NCBI RefSeq assembly: GCF_035582795.1
Contig: NC_134368.1
Location: forward strand, 15,854,001 to 15,918,000
Source: Mycteria americana
Lineage: Eukaryota; Chordata; Aves; Ciconiiformes; Ciconiidae
DNA length: 64,000 nucleotides
Reading direction: 5' to 3'
The notes beneath the pieces are model-generated. The model ran no database searches and had not been told where the DNA came from. It was given only the letters and a program-made list of their open reading frames with translations. This document shows positions 34,797-47,684 of this stretch, piece after piece (the stretch's first letter is position 1; each line of letters starts with the position of its first letter). A program made the position numbers and the translations under genes.

Positions 34797-35669
34797 TCAA
34801 CTCGCTCGCGCCGCGCCGCTCCCCGCCAGCCCGCGCCTCGCTCCCTCCCCCGGAAATGCCGTCGAGCTCGGCCGGGCCCGGCGGGGGCTGCGCTGGGGCG
34901 GCCGCAGGAGCCGGCCCCGCCCCGGCAGGGAGCTGCGCGCAGGCCGCGGCGGGCGGGGGAGCCGCGGCGGGCGCCACACGGCGGCTCTGCCCGGCCTCGG
35001 GGTGGGCGCCGCCGGGCGGGCTGCGCATGCGCGGGCCCCTCCCCTGCTGTGGGCCTCCTCGGCGCGTGCGCACGAGTGGCCGTGCAGCCGCGCTGGCCGC
35101 GGCGAGGGGGGGTGGAGGTGGGGGTGGTCAGCGGCGTTGTTATGGGGACAGCCGGGCCGGTGAGGAGAGGAAATCCGCGCTGATCCCCAGGGAAGGCGGG
35201 GTGCGGGGAGAGAAGGAGACGTAGGGACGCTGAGGGAGCGGGAGCTGCGGGTGCGTGGAGAAACAGGCCGGGGGGAGCCCCCCCCGCTTGCCATGTCGCT
35301 CCTTTCCCGCCCTCTTGTCATCGTGTGGTGAGCGGCTGCGGGGCAGCTCCCACCGGCTCTCTTCATCTTGAGGCAGCAGCCTCCGACTCCCACGGCATCG
35401 CTAAACGTAGCTGCTGTGCGGAATTTGTCCCGGTGATAGCTGTTGGGGCACCGGGTCTGTGCCCTAACTTATTGAGAGGACAGACTTCTAGTTTTGCTTG
35501 GGAACCACCATATTTATAAGTAGGGATTGCGTCAGCTGTAGTAACCTCCTGCAACAGAGGCTATGCAGGTCTTCTGGTCCTTGATTTCCTCCTTTTATAG
35601 AGGTGTTGGGAAGGCACTTCCTGTCTGCAGTCAGTATTTCATCTCTTAAACATTTATGATTATGTTATA

Positions 35670-35760
35670 ATTAGAATCATAGAATCGTTTAGGCTGGAAA
35701 AGACCTTTAAGATCATCAAGTCCAACTGTTACATTAATAACAGGGCGTATTCCCATAGTT
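35670..35760 (-). mobile_element. CR1 LINE 3'-tip fragment upstream of WDR1
   Basis: GAATCATAGAATCGTTTAGG and ATCATCAAGTCCAACTGTTA on the plus strand are the reversed CR1 terminus. The remainder to about 35800 (AATAACAGGGCG...) may belong to the same element. Confidence 0.85.
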
Positions 35761-35799
35761 TTATGCTGTCCAACTCCAGATATCGCTGAGGTGCTTTAC

Positions 35800-38700
35800 A
35801 AACTGCGAGTTTATCTCAGAGTTGTCCCCTGAGGTCAAGTTGGATGTCCGCTTAAATTAACGTGGACAGTAAGCCGTAAGGAGAACAACATACTATCCTT
35901 CATGTCTCCTATTATAGCTTTGGAGAAATTGCATTTTTCTCTCCTTCCAATGCTAATAATATAAATCATGAGTATACCATCAGTTCTGCATGATACAGCA
36001 AGGCAAAGCATTTATATCTAAGTGGCAGAAACTCCTGAAATAGGTGCTGGTTCGTACTTTTGTCCCTTTAACTTGCCTCATTCATAAAGTGAGTTAGTTT
36101 TTTCATATGAAATGGGAAAAATGCATCAGGATAGATGGGTATGACAGGAATGCCTTGCATGGCATGTAAATATAGTATATAGCAATAGCAATGCTCTTGG
36201 TGTGTTCTTGGCCAATCGACCTGTAAAACAGGCCTGGGGAAGCCCTGTGGGACTCTCCGTTGGGGGTTGGGAGAACGTGGGGCGGGGGGGGATAAATAAA
36301 GCTTTAGATTCTCAAATGCAGAAAGAACCAGCATTGCAGTCTATGGCTATAGAGACTTTCATGCAGGCAGCTCTAGGCAGTTCAGGATGAAAGAATGCCA
36401 AAACTTCCCCAAGAACCTGTCTTGAGTTGGCTTGTGTAGCCACTCTGCTTAAGGAACATTGAGAGCAGCACACAACTATGCTGGGATTACTGTAAGGGGT
36501 TTGTGTACTTCTCACTTCTGCACTAAATGGATTTGGGGTTTTCCCTTGTCCAGTGTGTGGCTTCACAAAGTTATCTTTTCCTTGAATGATTGCCATGTGC
36601 CCAGTAAAAAGCAAATTATCAATATGAAAACATATTTTTTTTCTTCACCTGTTTGGATTTTTTGGAAATAAATGAACCTGTATGTATTTATTATGTCAAT
36701 ATTTCATGGTGAATACAACATAAAAATTCTACATTTGCCATAAGATGTTTTTGTGCACCAAAGCTGTATTATCTCTTATGTACATGAATAAAATCTTACG
36801 TGCCCGAAATGTTTACATTTTTTCATCTACATTAGTTCATAGAAGATATTTTCTCTCCCTGCAAGGGTTGCCTTTGTAGTTTCTTCAAGCACTGATCTCT
36901 GCTCACATCCTAAGATTTTTAGTGTAAATTTGATAATTACTTGAAATTATGTAACTAATGTATTATGGACATTTTGCTCATTAATTTCTCATAAGTATCC
37001 AAATAATGGCCTAGGCTTAGAAGTAGCAAGTATGCCTGCAGAGATTCCTGTGAAAAATGTGGAGTCAGAAGCAATTTTTTTTTTTTTAGGTGCTTCAAGT
37101 ATTTAAAAGGCTAGAAATCCAAATCTGAAGTAGGCTGGTAAGACTCAGCACGGTGCTCCTGGAGCTTCCATTTTTCAGCTCATAGTGGGGGATGGAATTG
37201 ATGAATTGTTACTTTTCCCTCTGCAAAGACTTGACTTGGTTTTTATTACCTTCGCTAGCAAGTCTTGCATTTTTTTCATGTTTCCACAATCAGCCTCACA
37301 CTTTAGCAGAGTCTTGGGGTTTTTCTGAATGGAGATTTCCAGCCAGCTCAAGCTGCAAGTGCTCAGCCTCTTGGGTAATCACAGCTGACTCTTATTTGGT
37401 GGCAGATTTATTTGTAATAGTTGAAGAAATTACTGGTCCTAGCTGTCATGCAGCTCTTCTCTTGAACGACTACGTGGGCATCTGCCAATGTCAGTTTGCA
37501 TCGGCATACCTGTGGAGAGGGTCTTTGGCAGAGGGTGGGCGGCAAGTGCTAACTACTTCATTCCGCCGTACTAAATCTGCCAGAAAAGTGTGCCGCCCCT
37601 GGGCTTTACGCTTGGCACACATTAAGACATTTCTAAGTATTTTGGAAAGCCAAGTTTCACTACGTCTTTTTCAAGAGTGTGAATGTGCCACCTGCTAGAG
37701 TAAGTGCTTCATCTTCATAGCATTAATTACATAGTGAGGACATGGACATTGTATTAGGTGGCTTTAGAGAATGCTCAAATGTTATTATTTACTTAGTTGA
37801 TCACAGATACATATAGTGGCTTGTAAAACATGTAATGGTCAATTTCTATTCCAGAAGGCTCATAATCTGCAGCCTCACAAACATTCTCCAGGCATGTAGA
37901 TGTTTACCATTAGGCATGTGATATCAAAGATGTTGTTAACGTATTTAGGGTAGAATACTAATGTTATGCTTAAGGCTCTGGGCCAGCATTAAGATAACAA
38001 TACACATAAATAACATTGTGGGAGGAAGGTGTGTGGACTTAAGGCTGGACTTCAGACCAGTAGCTAAGAAAGTAATGAAAAAAATCAAAGATTACGCTGT
38101 TGCATTCCTCAGCACATGGAATTTCTAAAATTCATAGCAACTTTTCACGTTTTTTTTAGCTTTATTTACCGTTCTCCTTTGCTCACTAACAAATATGACT
38201 TGAATACTGATGAAAACACGCCCCTTAAATTTGCAACTCAGCAGTATAGCCTCAGGCACATGTTAACAACTCCTTAGAAAGTATTTCACAGTCTTTTGGT
38301 ATTTCCACATCACTTAGCATAGCACTGCATTTATACACAAGTTTTGTCTGATGCTGAGTAGCCATCAGCTTTTCTAAAAGGAATGTTAAATAAAATACTT
38401 CTTTGTGCTGTGTTTTTTTTTTCCAGGCTGCAGCTAGTTTATCTCCATGTCTTGAGGTCTAAATGGTGAAAACTGCTCCCAATTAGTCAAAAAGAAATGG
38501 AACAAGAAGTTTGAAATGAGAATTAATGTTACACATCATATCTGCTGCTATTATGACATGACTTCAGAATACCAGATGTCAATATGTAGGTGCTTTAGAT
38601 AATATATTATTAATAAAATTTCTATTACAAATACCAACAAGATAAACACTCTGTTTTGTGCCCTAAGAAATACTGAATTTTAATTCCAGCCAGACTTGTG

Positions 38701-41360
38701 GGGTCAGTCTCAGAATGCTGATCATCAAATCAATGAAAAAAGACAGACTATGATGAATATTTTCTGACCCTGCTACCCTGAAAGCTAAAAAATACAACAG
38801 TTTGATTTACTATCTTTGTAGAAATACTATAGCAACATGATGATTCAATATGTAAAAATGCAAACATACTAAGAATTAGGGTGAAATTTTGGTTTCACTG
38901 ACCTTTGTAGGGTTAGAATGTGTTCCAGATGATCAAGTTCCCTGCAGTTTGAAAGAATCTAATTCTGGGTTGCTGCAATCCCCCACTTGTAGTTTCCCCA
39001 GGCCACACCTTATTCCCCCATCCCTTGTTCAGATACTGGCATTTGTGTGTTCCTATTCCTAGATCAGAGACCTGAACTGGGCCAAACCAAATGACATTTT
39101 CACCAGGTTGGTTTTCAGTTAAATGAACGCTGGCCTATTTCAGGGGACTGTTAAATGAGCTCAGAGATTGGTGCAAAAGGTTGGGAATGTGTGAGAGGAA
39201 GGTTGCAAAATCAGCAATGCAGTTTTAGATTAGTTTCAGCTGTTACAGGGGTAAACCTTAGTTATTTCTCTCTTTTACAGGTTCTTAGCTTTGACAAAGC
39301 TCTGACAGCTTTGTCAGAGAGCTAAGGGAAAACTGGAGGGAAAGCCTGAGTGTCATGAGACAATTGGAATAGTAACCACTTGTGCACTTCACATGCTCCA
39401 GCAATAAGAAATGGTTACAGAATCCCCATCTCTCTATGACCTCTGTGTGTTGAAAAGAGCTGTGGGAGCCCTAAAAAGCCAGTAAAAAGTAAAGGCTGTT
39501 GACACTTTAGGCTGTGGATCATGTATGGACCTTTCTGGAAAAGCCAAAGTTCTGTGCTCTTCTCCAAGATATACAATATTGATCTCAGATGCTCTGAAAT
39601 ACAAGGTTTTCTGTTAAAATACTGTTGTTGGTCCCCCTTCTCCAGAAGCTACATCCCTCTTTATGTTTGAATCAATACAGCTTTACCTGGAGCTATTAGT
39701 AATACAAGGATATGACCTTGTTACACTATACCTCAACAAAGGTAGTAACATTGACAAAAATGTGAAGATGTATCTCTAGTACCCTCAGCTGTATAAAGGA
39801 AAGGAGAAGGGTATGGAAAATTTAAAAAAAAAGAAAAAAAGAAATAAACCTGTTGTATCAGCCCAGTCTGTGTTTTCACCAGTAATATAGCATTCTGTTT
39901 TGGACATCTTGTCAGGAAATGTATTGGAAATAATCTGAGGAGATGACAAAATAATTAACAACTAGGGAGAAGGAAGGCGTTTTGATACACCATTCAGTTA
40001 AATTGCATAGAAATACAGCACAGGAATATAAAAGTGAATTTCAGAGGGGTAGGCAGTTACAAGTGGTCCACAGGGAGGCAATTAGATCCTTTTCACCTTC
40101 TTAAGGGGACAGTCATTGAAATTAAGAGGCAATTGATTTAGAAGTGATAGAAGTATAATTAACCCATGGAATTCTTTGCCACAGGCTAACTTCCAGTCGA
40201 ATTCCTTCACTGAATTCAGTCACTTACAAACATAACACTTAAGATGATACATACATTAGAATACTATCTGTAATTGCCTTAACTAAGAAGAAAAACAATT
40301 GTTTTCCTGATTAAAGGCATAAAGTATACATCACCTGGAAGTAGGTGTAAATTCCCCCATGTGTAACATTACTTGAATGTATTGTGGAGGTTTTATGTCT
40401 TAGAGTATATAGCTTTGACTGGTGTCTGCAACATGATACAGGCTATGGGCTACTCTCTTTTACTCTACTGAAAATTATCCTGACTGAAACAGCTGAGATC
40501 ATGATCTTTCATAAAGAAGGCTTGGGAAACCATATATATATTTATACCTCCATATTTCACAACAGCCTAAACCAAATTAAACGAGGCAATTTACAATTGC
40601 CAAGGTTGTTGAGCAGTTAAAGCTTCCGTCTTCCTAACAAGCTTAAGTGGTGTAAAAAAGGATCTTTATTACAGCTGGGATTACAAGACAGAGTTGTCAT
40701 GTAATGGAACACATTATACATTTGTTACGATGACTGCTATGCTGTAGATACTCTGCTGTTAGCAATGTTTCCATGTCTGCTGCCACGCACAGGAGAAGCC
40801 ATACCTGTGTTACTCCTAACAACAAAAGGAATACATAGCTTCTAAAACAGGCAAGCTTTTGTTCTTCCCAGAGATGTTTTATACACTGTCTGTAGTGAGA
40901 CACAGCTACAAACAAAACATATTCCTTTCTAAATGCTCATTCTTTATTTGGTCTGACAAGAAAGGCTGTAATATTTGGTTACAGTGCTGTTATCAGCGTG
41001 AGGAGAAATGTGAAAGTATATTGGAGACAAATAAAAAGCCTTGAAATTTCTCATCATACAAAGAGTTTTAGCTATTTCAAAAAAGAACTAAGAGTATTAT
41101 GGCCAAACATAGACTTTTAAAAAATGCATTGGCTTCCAGCTGTCACGCATGTACCTGGGATATCCCTGAGGGTTAGGCAGCATCCTTCATTTGCTGATGC
41201 TCTTGATGCCGTATATGGGATTTGAATTTGACATCAGCATCTTATTTTGAGTCGTGATGCTCTTTCCTACATGTTGGCTTTGCAGCTGATAACTGGCCAC
41301 TCCATTTATAGTTGTCACGTTTCACTGGTGACTTAGTCTCTGCTCCCTGTAGCATACCAC
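35800..41360. other. Intergenic DNA upstream of WDR1, no supported gene
   Basis: AT-rich, with short simple repeats and a strong overlapping hairpin at 39284-39326. The 168-codon frame at 37192-37698 (plus) has no recognisable domain, splice context or Kozak-like start, and is not called. Regulatory elements may be present but cannot be recognised by eye. Confidence 0.6.
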
Positions 41361-42117
41361 TGTCTCGTCCCACTCGGTGGGTTGCGAGACGAGTGAATCT
41401 TTTCGATTCCCCGACTGTCTGAGTACCGACAAAAGCCGATCTCTGCTCGGCAGAGCCGCGTGGTCGGCAGAGTCACGACAATGACCCAGAGGAACAGTCT
41501 GGCCAGCAACTTTATTAACTGGCGAATTCCGCAAACGGACAAACTTAACTACCTGACGAGTTTAATGAACGAACAAAAGCGATTTGGCAATGGAGCTATT
41601 TCCGGGCAACCCGATCCCAAACTTGCATATATATATTGGAAAAGCAGAGAAAAAGAGAAGAGAAGCAAGAAAAGGAAAGAAGAAGAGAGGAGGAAAAGAG
41701 AAAGAAAAAGTATCACCACCCTTGGATCCCGCGATGGCGATGCCACACGTGGCAATCCTCCAGTGGTGGGCGTGCGCGCGCTTCCTTGGGGGGGGACGGG
41801 GCGGGGCCAAGCCTTTTACTGGCTAATCCCCGCCTCCAGGTACGCCCCTTCAGGACTTACATGGTTATTGTTCTAGAAAGTTCTCAATCTTCTGCGCAGG
41901 CGCTGGAGGAGGGGGGTGGTCATGAGGGGTCTCTGGGGCGGTTGCAAGCCCCTTCCTCAGATAAACTCTGTGTGATCTCGGTCCATACATGGTCAGGTTT
42001 GGCAGAACCTGGAACCGCGCATCCTCCGACGCCCTCTCCACAGCCCGCTCTTTCTCTCCCCCACCCCATGCTCGCAGACCTGCTGTCGCCATGCAAATAG
42101 CGCCTCAAATCGCCACA
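41361..42117 (-). mobile_element. Probable solo LTR of an endogenous retrovirus
   Basis: The plus strand starts TGTCTCGTCCCACTCGG, so the minus-strand element would end GGGACGAGACA. Read on the minus strand there is a TATA-like run (near 41628-41639), then AATAAA (TTAATAAAGTTGC near 41510), then a U5-like CG-rich end. That order of TATA, polyadenylation signal and CA terminus is that of an LTR. Its CpG-rich composition contrasts with the surroundings. The right boundary is approximate (42117 or 42128) and no clear target-site duplication was found. No internal retroviral genes are present. Confidence 0.6.
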
Positions 42118-42129
42118 ATGTTTGAGACA

Positions 42130-45100
42130 TTAACCCTTTCAGTCTCTCACAACCACTAATGCCACTGGTAAGAGTCAAAATAATTTTGACTGCCATGTGA
42201 CATTGCACACTGTAAAATACAGCTCTCTGGGATGCAGTAGCTGTCCTGTGCCATTCAGTGTACTTGCTTGGATTCGGTGTGCTCTGATTTTTAACAGCTT
42301 GAACCCAAACTAAAATTGTCAAAGCTGAGCACGTTGAGGAATGCCCTTTAGGCCTCTAAATAAGGTTGCCTCATTTTCAGGTGTAGTGAGTACCTGCATG
42401 TTCCTTCACCTCCATTAAGAGGGGTGTGTGTGTGTGTGTATGTGGGTACCACCATAAAAATCAGACCTATAATGGAAACAGCTTAAAGTAATTACCTTGA
42501 GGCACCCAAATTTTGAAAGTGTTGATCTTCAGCCTTCTGATGGTAGTAGCTTGTATATGCTTATGGTTCCTATAGCATAGTTAATAACATAAGGAATATT
42601 TCTTATATCTTGAGGCATGAGAAGGTTCTTCATCCTAACATTAGTATTAATCTTGTACTGGAGATTAGATTGCTTTCCAAGAATTAGAATCATAACACAG
42701 CTTCTCCATTCTACATTAACAAGCTGTTTAGGAGCTGGGTTTGGTTCTCATTAGTAGAGCAGAACTGTACTCTTAATTAAGCAAATGAGGCAGACAAAGA
42801 CTGACATATGCAAATTTGAAAGAAGCCTGGTAGGCAAGAGGAACAAAAAGAGGCAAAAGACTTCAGAAAAGCAGTAGCGTCACAGGATAATTTATCTAAC
42901 TACAGGGAACTACTGAAATGAGTGTGGTGAAGAAAGATTCGCAGCAGTTGTGACGATGTATCCAGACAAAGATGTAATCCAAAAAGCTTTACTTAGAGCT
43001 CTGGAAGAGGGGCTGTCTCAACTCCAATATGTAAACCACCAAAATGTTCATTTACATGGGGGCTTACTCAGTCTAGCAAAGGGAACTCTTAATTGTGCAA
43101 CATTTATGAGAACATACTTGAAATGAACTACAGCCAGGTTGGTATCATTTTCCATGTAGTGAAAATCTGATTCCGACCTATTGAAGTAGCCTTCAGAGAC
43201 CTTTGTTTTCCATGCTTCTCTGAGCTTGATTTTTAAGTAGAGTCTGCCAAGATGACCCCATTGAAAGGAGAATCAGAGCTTCTTAAATGAGAATCTCCTT
43301 AAGTGAGATTAGATTAACTCCATTTGTAACCAATTTCTTAGACGACTATACTCGGGGAATTCAGTGTGTTAAATGTCAGGAAACTCTTCCTATTGCATAG
43401 GAAGTAGTTCTAATGTGCTACTAATTCAAAGCCCAATATATTCAGTAAGAGTCTTGCCAATAACTTTAGGTCTATAAAGTTCAAAGCTCTACAAATTTAA
43501 TAGTTGCTAGACAATACAAAAAGAAAACTTTATTTCGGAGTGCTTTAATGTACATGCAAAAAGTGCAATGCTAAGTGGCAGAACAAAAATTAAATACAGT
43601 GGTGAAGTTTCACATCGGCTTCTTAGCTCTATTTGTCTGTGTTCAGACATTATGATAGAGTTGTTTTTTTAATGGTGGAGTTATTCATGCTTTAAAAGTG
43701 GATTGCTAAATATAGTTGATAATGATCCAAATTTCTCCTAGAATTTCTGGATCATATATAATGACTAACTTCCACAGAGCCTAAAGAGCCAAAAGCTAAA
43801 ATCATCAACACTGAACTGTCCGGAAAGCAATGGTGATCAATCTACTATAGAAAGACAAAGGCTTACGTCCTTAAGGGAATTAGATGTCTAAATCCTGTTT
43901 AAATTGCCTTCTTTCCACTGAAACCACTGAGGATTAGGTCTTTAAATAGAAGTTAAAACCTAAATCTCTCTGTGGTGTTGCACCAAAGTCATCACCTGCA
44001 ATATCTGTGTATATAATGGAAACACCATAAGGAGATATTAAACTGTTTTATCAAGTCATCTATTGATTGTTGTGCAATCTGTGGGCATCTTTGGGCTACA
44101 TAATAATTGAAATTGGAGGAAAATAGCTTTTGGAACAGTTTACATGTGAGATAACCCGTCCATGAATTACTGTAGACATACACCTCTTTTGGATCACCTC
44201 ATGTTAGCCAGATGTTATCATATAAGGAAGAATTTTGAATTTTTAGAAGGAGAACTCTCTGATATTGCTGAGGATTTTGGCATGATTATTAATGATGGCA
44301 TGTTGTCAGGCCTGTCCTTAGACAAGAGGCTTAACAGCATTTACTGGTGGGGACATTAGATTGTCCTGTGGGCCTGTTTGTTAGATGACATCTCATTAAA
44401 AATGAAAAATTTTAGAAATGGTTAAGTTTGTGACACAGAGCACTTCCTGTAGATGCTCACATCTTCACTTCTGTCATGGCAAAACCATGCAGAATCATCA
44501 GCTTACTGAGAGGAATGCACTATAGTAATAGTAACAATTATTTTAAGCTGGAATTAATAAAAAATTGGTCTGCCAATTTCAAGAGTCAGCTCAATTAAAC
44601 TAAATATATCGAAAAAGGACATACATGTGCCAATAATGCCTTCTCTCATGTTTATCCTTAGGTATCCTCTAAAAAATACAGTAGACTGTAGTTGCTTGTG
44701 TAGGTTTTTTTTTTCCTACAGGTTAAACTAATTCCTCTTCAGAGAAAGAGAGCCTTTGTTTTTCACCCTTTGGTTCTCACTTGATCCCTGCTTTAGAAAG
44801 TTTAGATGGTGAGCAGTCCTGTGCTGTTATTTGGCACATATCAATGTCATTCACTCTGCTCCTGACAACTTCCTCTAGAGAACAGGGAGAGAGCAGACTG
44901 AAATTCAGGCAATCCTGGTGATGAGAGACACTTAAATGAGACATACCTATTAAAAAACTAGCTTCAACTACTGAGTAAAGCAGGGGAGTCAGGACCTGAA
45001 GTCTGTTTTCATATAAACTCACTATAAAAAAAAAATCCAGCTCTTGTAAGGCTCTGTGAGATCCCCTGATGAAAGACTTTTCGTAAATGCAGAGAATTAT

Positions 45101-45257
45101 AATATGAAGTAAGCTGTCAAGAAATATTGTCATGCTATAGAGATCACAGGCATCCCATGAAAGAAGGAGGTGTGACATGTCATTCAGAAGCCTTTATGAA
45201 CCTGGTGTGGCTCTTGCTAGACTGGCAGAGCTTACCTGGGCTGGCAGAGAGCGTGAG
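42130..45257. other. Intergenic DNA between LTR and tandem array, no supported gene
   Basis: AT-rich, with a short (GT)n run at 42425-42439. No CR1 tail or domain-bearing frame was recognised. It ends abruptly at the left edge of the 6.2-kb array. Confidence 0.6.
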
Positions 45258-45842
45258 TCCTTTTTTCTCATTACACTGAAAATTTTAAACTCAACCGTTT
45301 CATGATCACTGTGGCCAACACAGCCACCTACCATCACATCTCCCATGAGTCCTTCTCTATTCACAAATAGCAAGTCTAGGAGGGCGTCATTCCTAGCTGG
45401 CTCACTGAGTACCTGTGACAAGAAGTTATGATCTCCTACAAACTTCAAGAATTTCCAAGACCTGCTCGTCCCCCAGCACTAGGATACTCCCCGTTGATGT
45501 CTGGGAAGTTGAAGTCTCCCATAAGGGCTACCAGTACAGAAATTTCTCCTAATTGCCTACAGAATAACTCACCAGTGCTTACGTTCTGGCTGGGCGATTG
45601 CTAGTAGACGCCCACTACAACATCTCCTTTGTTTTCCAGCCCCCTAATCCTCACCCAGAGGCTCTCAACCACATCGCCGCTAACTGTAAGGGCTGTACAA
45701 ACAAACCTCTTCCTTGCATATAGCACGACAACTCCACCTCGCCTGCCCTGCCTGTCCCTCCCGAACAGCCTGTAGCCCTCCACCCCAGCACTCCAGTCGT
45801 GGGACACACTCCAGCAAGTTTGAGCACCATTGGAGTCGGGAC
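45258..45842 (-). mobile_element. CR1 LINE, 5' (endonuclease) part only, in array copy 1
   Basis: The minus strand encodes WSVSHDWSAGVEGYRLFGRD, then VVLYARKRF and LWVRIRGLENKGDVVVGVY, then NDALLDLLFVNREGLMGDV and HSDHETVEFKIF. These are CR1 apurinic-type endonuclease segments. The element is cut at 45258 by the array edge. It corresponds to the 5' part of the copies at 49375-52035 and 55568-58228. Confidence 0.9.
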
Positions 45843-45950
45843 ATGCTTTCTTGTGTTCAGATGGAATTTCATGTTTTTTCATTGGTGGCCATTGGTTCTT
45901 GTCCTGTCGGTGGTCACTGCTGAGAAAGGTCTGGCTCCCTCCCATCGGGT
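45843..45950 (-). mobile_element. CR1 fragment of another subfamily, array copy 1
   Basis: GATGGAATTTCATGTTTTTT, CCATTGGTTCTTGTCCTGTC and CTGAGAAAGGTCTGGCTCC are the reversed 3' portion of a CR1 type different from the neighbouring one. It abuts the 5' end of that CR1. Confidence 0.65.
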
Positions 45951-46499
45951 AGATGGGCACAGAGGCATCTTCCCCTTTAAATGGAAGCAGAGCAGAAAAC
46001 TGGGAAAGGAAGGAAAAAGGGGCCAGGGGAAGCATTCCGTTTTGGTACTACTGTCCTACCTCAGAATGCCTCCCCACTTCTTTTGCATCTGCGCAGGTAG
46101 CAACCTGCTGCCTGCCCCCATTCCCCAACAAAGCGTTGCACAGACACTTGCAGACAGCGGGTTGGTTAAAACAAGCTAGTTTATTGTCCTATTTGCTTTG
46201 CATAAAGGTCCCAGAGGCAATTGACTCTTTCCAACAGGATGGGTGGTCCCATCCTGTTACAGGTGGTAACAAGAGCCCCAGTTGCAAGGGCATCTTCAGC
46301 TGGACCGGCGGAGATTCCCCAAGCTCTGCTTATGCTGAGCTCCTCTTGAGCGGTGCCATCTCCGTGCCTAGTTTGCTCAGATCTGTGGCACAGACTGCGC
46401 AGGCAGTCTGTGGGACGAGCGGGTTCTCTGTCCCAGTGTCCGAAATTGTCCCCCGGGCCCCACCAGCGTGGGAGGGAAGTAGGTCCTCAGGGTCACAGG
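45951..46499. other. Unassigned spacer of the 6.2-kb unit, copy 1
   Basis: Open frames here (for example 45953-46660 plus) run through unrelated material and look accidental. The end of ITPRIPL homology near 46500 and the TTTATTGTCC...TTTGCATAAA stretch near 46190 suggest that another inserted sequence begins here; I could not name it. Confidence 0.4.
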
Positions 46500-47681
46500 C
46501 ATGGGTGGAAAAGCCTGTGACCACCAGGATATGGGTGCAGAGCCGCAGACCTCTGAGGTGGAAATTGTCCTGCTGGGTGTGCCTCATCGTGAGTCTGAAA
46601 AGCGGCAGGCATCTCGACAATGGCGCAGCTCTCTCTCCCGCCATGGTGTGCTGCTGGTAAAGCTGGCCTCTGCCTACTCGAGGCTCGGGTAGGTGCCTGA
46701 GCTGCCTTGCTGCACTGCAAAAATCATCTCAGTGCAGACGGTCACGTTGGAGGTGCTTGTCAGCTGGAACCTGCAGGACTGGGAGGAGGGCAGCACCGTC
46801 AGCCGGCAGTGCTGCGACTGAGGCAAAAGCAGCCAGGCTGATCTCACCAACAGTTGGACCCAGCAGGCGACTTTCTCCATGTCTAAGTAGGAGCATGTGC
46901 AGAGGGCGCGTAGGAGGTACGAGCTCTGATCCCTCGGCAGCTTGTCGTCGGGGTGGTGGAGAAAGCACCAGCTCTCCCCCAGCAGCTGCTCCCTCGAGCA
47001 CGTGCACTCCAGCACCACCTGGATGCTGGAGTGCCTTGCTGGCAGCTGCCCCGTGGTGTCCAGCTCCAGGCTGAAGGAGTGCCCGGGGGGTGGCCGCAGG
47101 AGCACGAGCAGGGAGTAGGCGATGCTGTTCTCGCCGACGCTCCAGGCTTCATAGGTGCCGTCCATCCCAATGGCTGGGTGCATCTGCGGCATGAAAGTGC
47201 TCTTGCAAAGCACTCGACAGACACCAAGGAGGTCACCCACCAGCTCCTTCAGCACCTTGCACGTGTCGGGCAGGCCCTGCATTGGCGATGGCGTGGACAC
47301 AGCCAAAGACCTGACACCGTTGTCTGCACCATTGAGGTCTTCCTCCTCCTCGTCATCCTCCTCCTCACTGCTGGAGCTGTCCTGCTTGCTGCAGCTGTCA
47401 GAGGCAAGCTTCATTTCCCTGGCCAGCCAGCAGGCGTTGGCGAGCAGGACCAGGGCTCCTGCAGCAGTCCAAAATGTCCACTGCCGCAACACAGAAGGGA
47501 GCGTGGCTTCCTCCGCGCCCCTGGTCTGCTCAATCTCCTGCAGCAGCCGAGTCATCTGCTGATGCAGATACTCCTCACGCTGCTGCATCCGCTCGGCCGT
47601 GGCCACATCTATGTGGTGATCGTGCTTCAGCCCGTGCTGGACGGCCAGCACAGCCAGGACGAGGGCAATTGCCGCAGCCAT
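46500..47681 (-). pseudogene. ITPRIP-like (ITPRIPL1-type) gene relic, array copy 1
   Basis: ITPRIP-like proteins are membrane-anchored members of the Mab-21 fold family. The frame from ATG 47681 to TAG 46674 encodes 335 residues: a hydrophobic N-terminus (2-14), a coiled-coil-like stretch (about 26-58, EEYLHQQMTRLLQEIEQ), a membrane segment (about 68-86), an acidic Ser/Glu tract (about 100-114), and the first part of the Mab-21-like domain (FMPQMHPAIGMDGTYEAWSV and on). Family members run to 500 or more residues. After the stop, homology continues in two other frames: RESCAIVEM at 46636-46610, then PLFRLTMRHTQQDNFHL to VTGFSTH at 46602-46501. That means one nonsense codon and at least two frameshifts. 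Homology is lost below 46500. The start follows an acceptor, CTCCTCCAG. Confidence 0.85.
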
Positions 47682-47684
47682 GGC

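Larger units (their letters stand above)
34310..35300. promoter_or_regulatory. CpG island and promoter region of WDR1
   Basis: A sharp rise in G+C and CpG density surrounds WDR1 exon 1 and extends about 0.7 kb upstream, against an AT-rich background. This is typical of a broadly expressed vertebrate promoter. Open frames on both strands in this region are rich in Ala, Pro, Arg and Gly, as expected from GC-rich non-coding DNA, and are not called as genes. A divergent transcript on the plus strand is possible but nothing supports one. Confidence 0.85.

Noticed and set aside
34797..35393. A 198-codon minus-strand frame in the WDR1 CpG island
   Set aside because: Low-complexity Ala/Pro/Arg composition on both strands is typical of CpG islands.
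37192..37698. A 168-codon plus-strand frame upstream of WDR1
   Set aside because: No known domain, no splice or promoter context; within the range expected by chance in 64 kb.
41460..42100. Lys/Arg/Glu-rich frames over the 41.4-42.1 kb element
   Set aside because: They come from purine-rich LTR DNA read antisense; no retroviral protein motifs.
45953..46660. A 235-codon plus-strand frame repeated in the array
   Set aside because: It runs through CR1, spacer and the antisense of the ITPRIPL relic; repetition only reflects the array.
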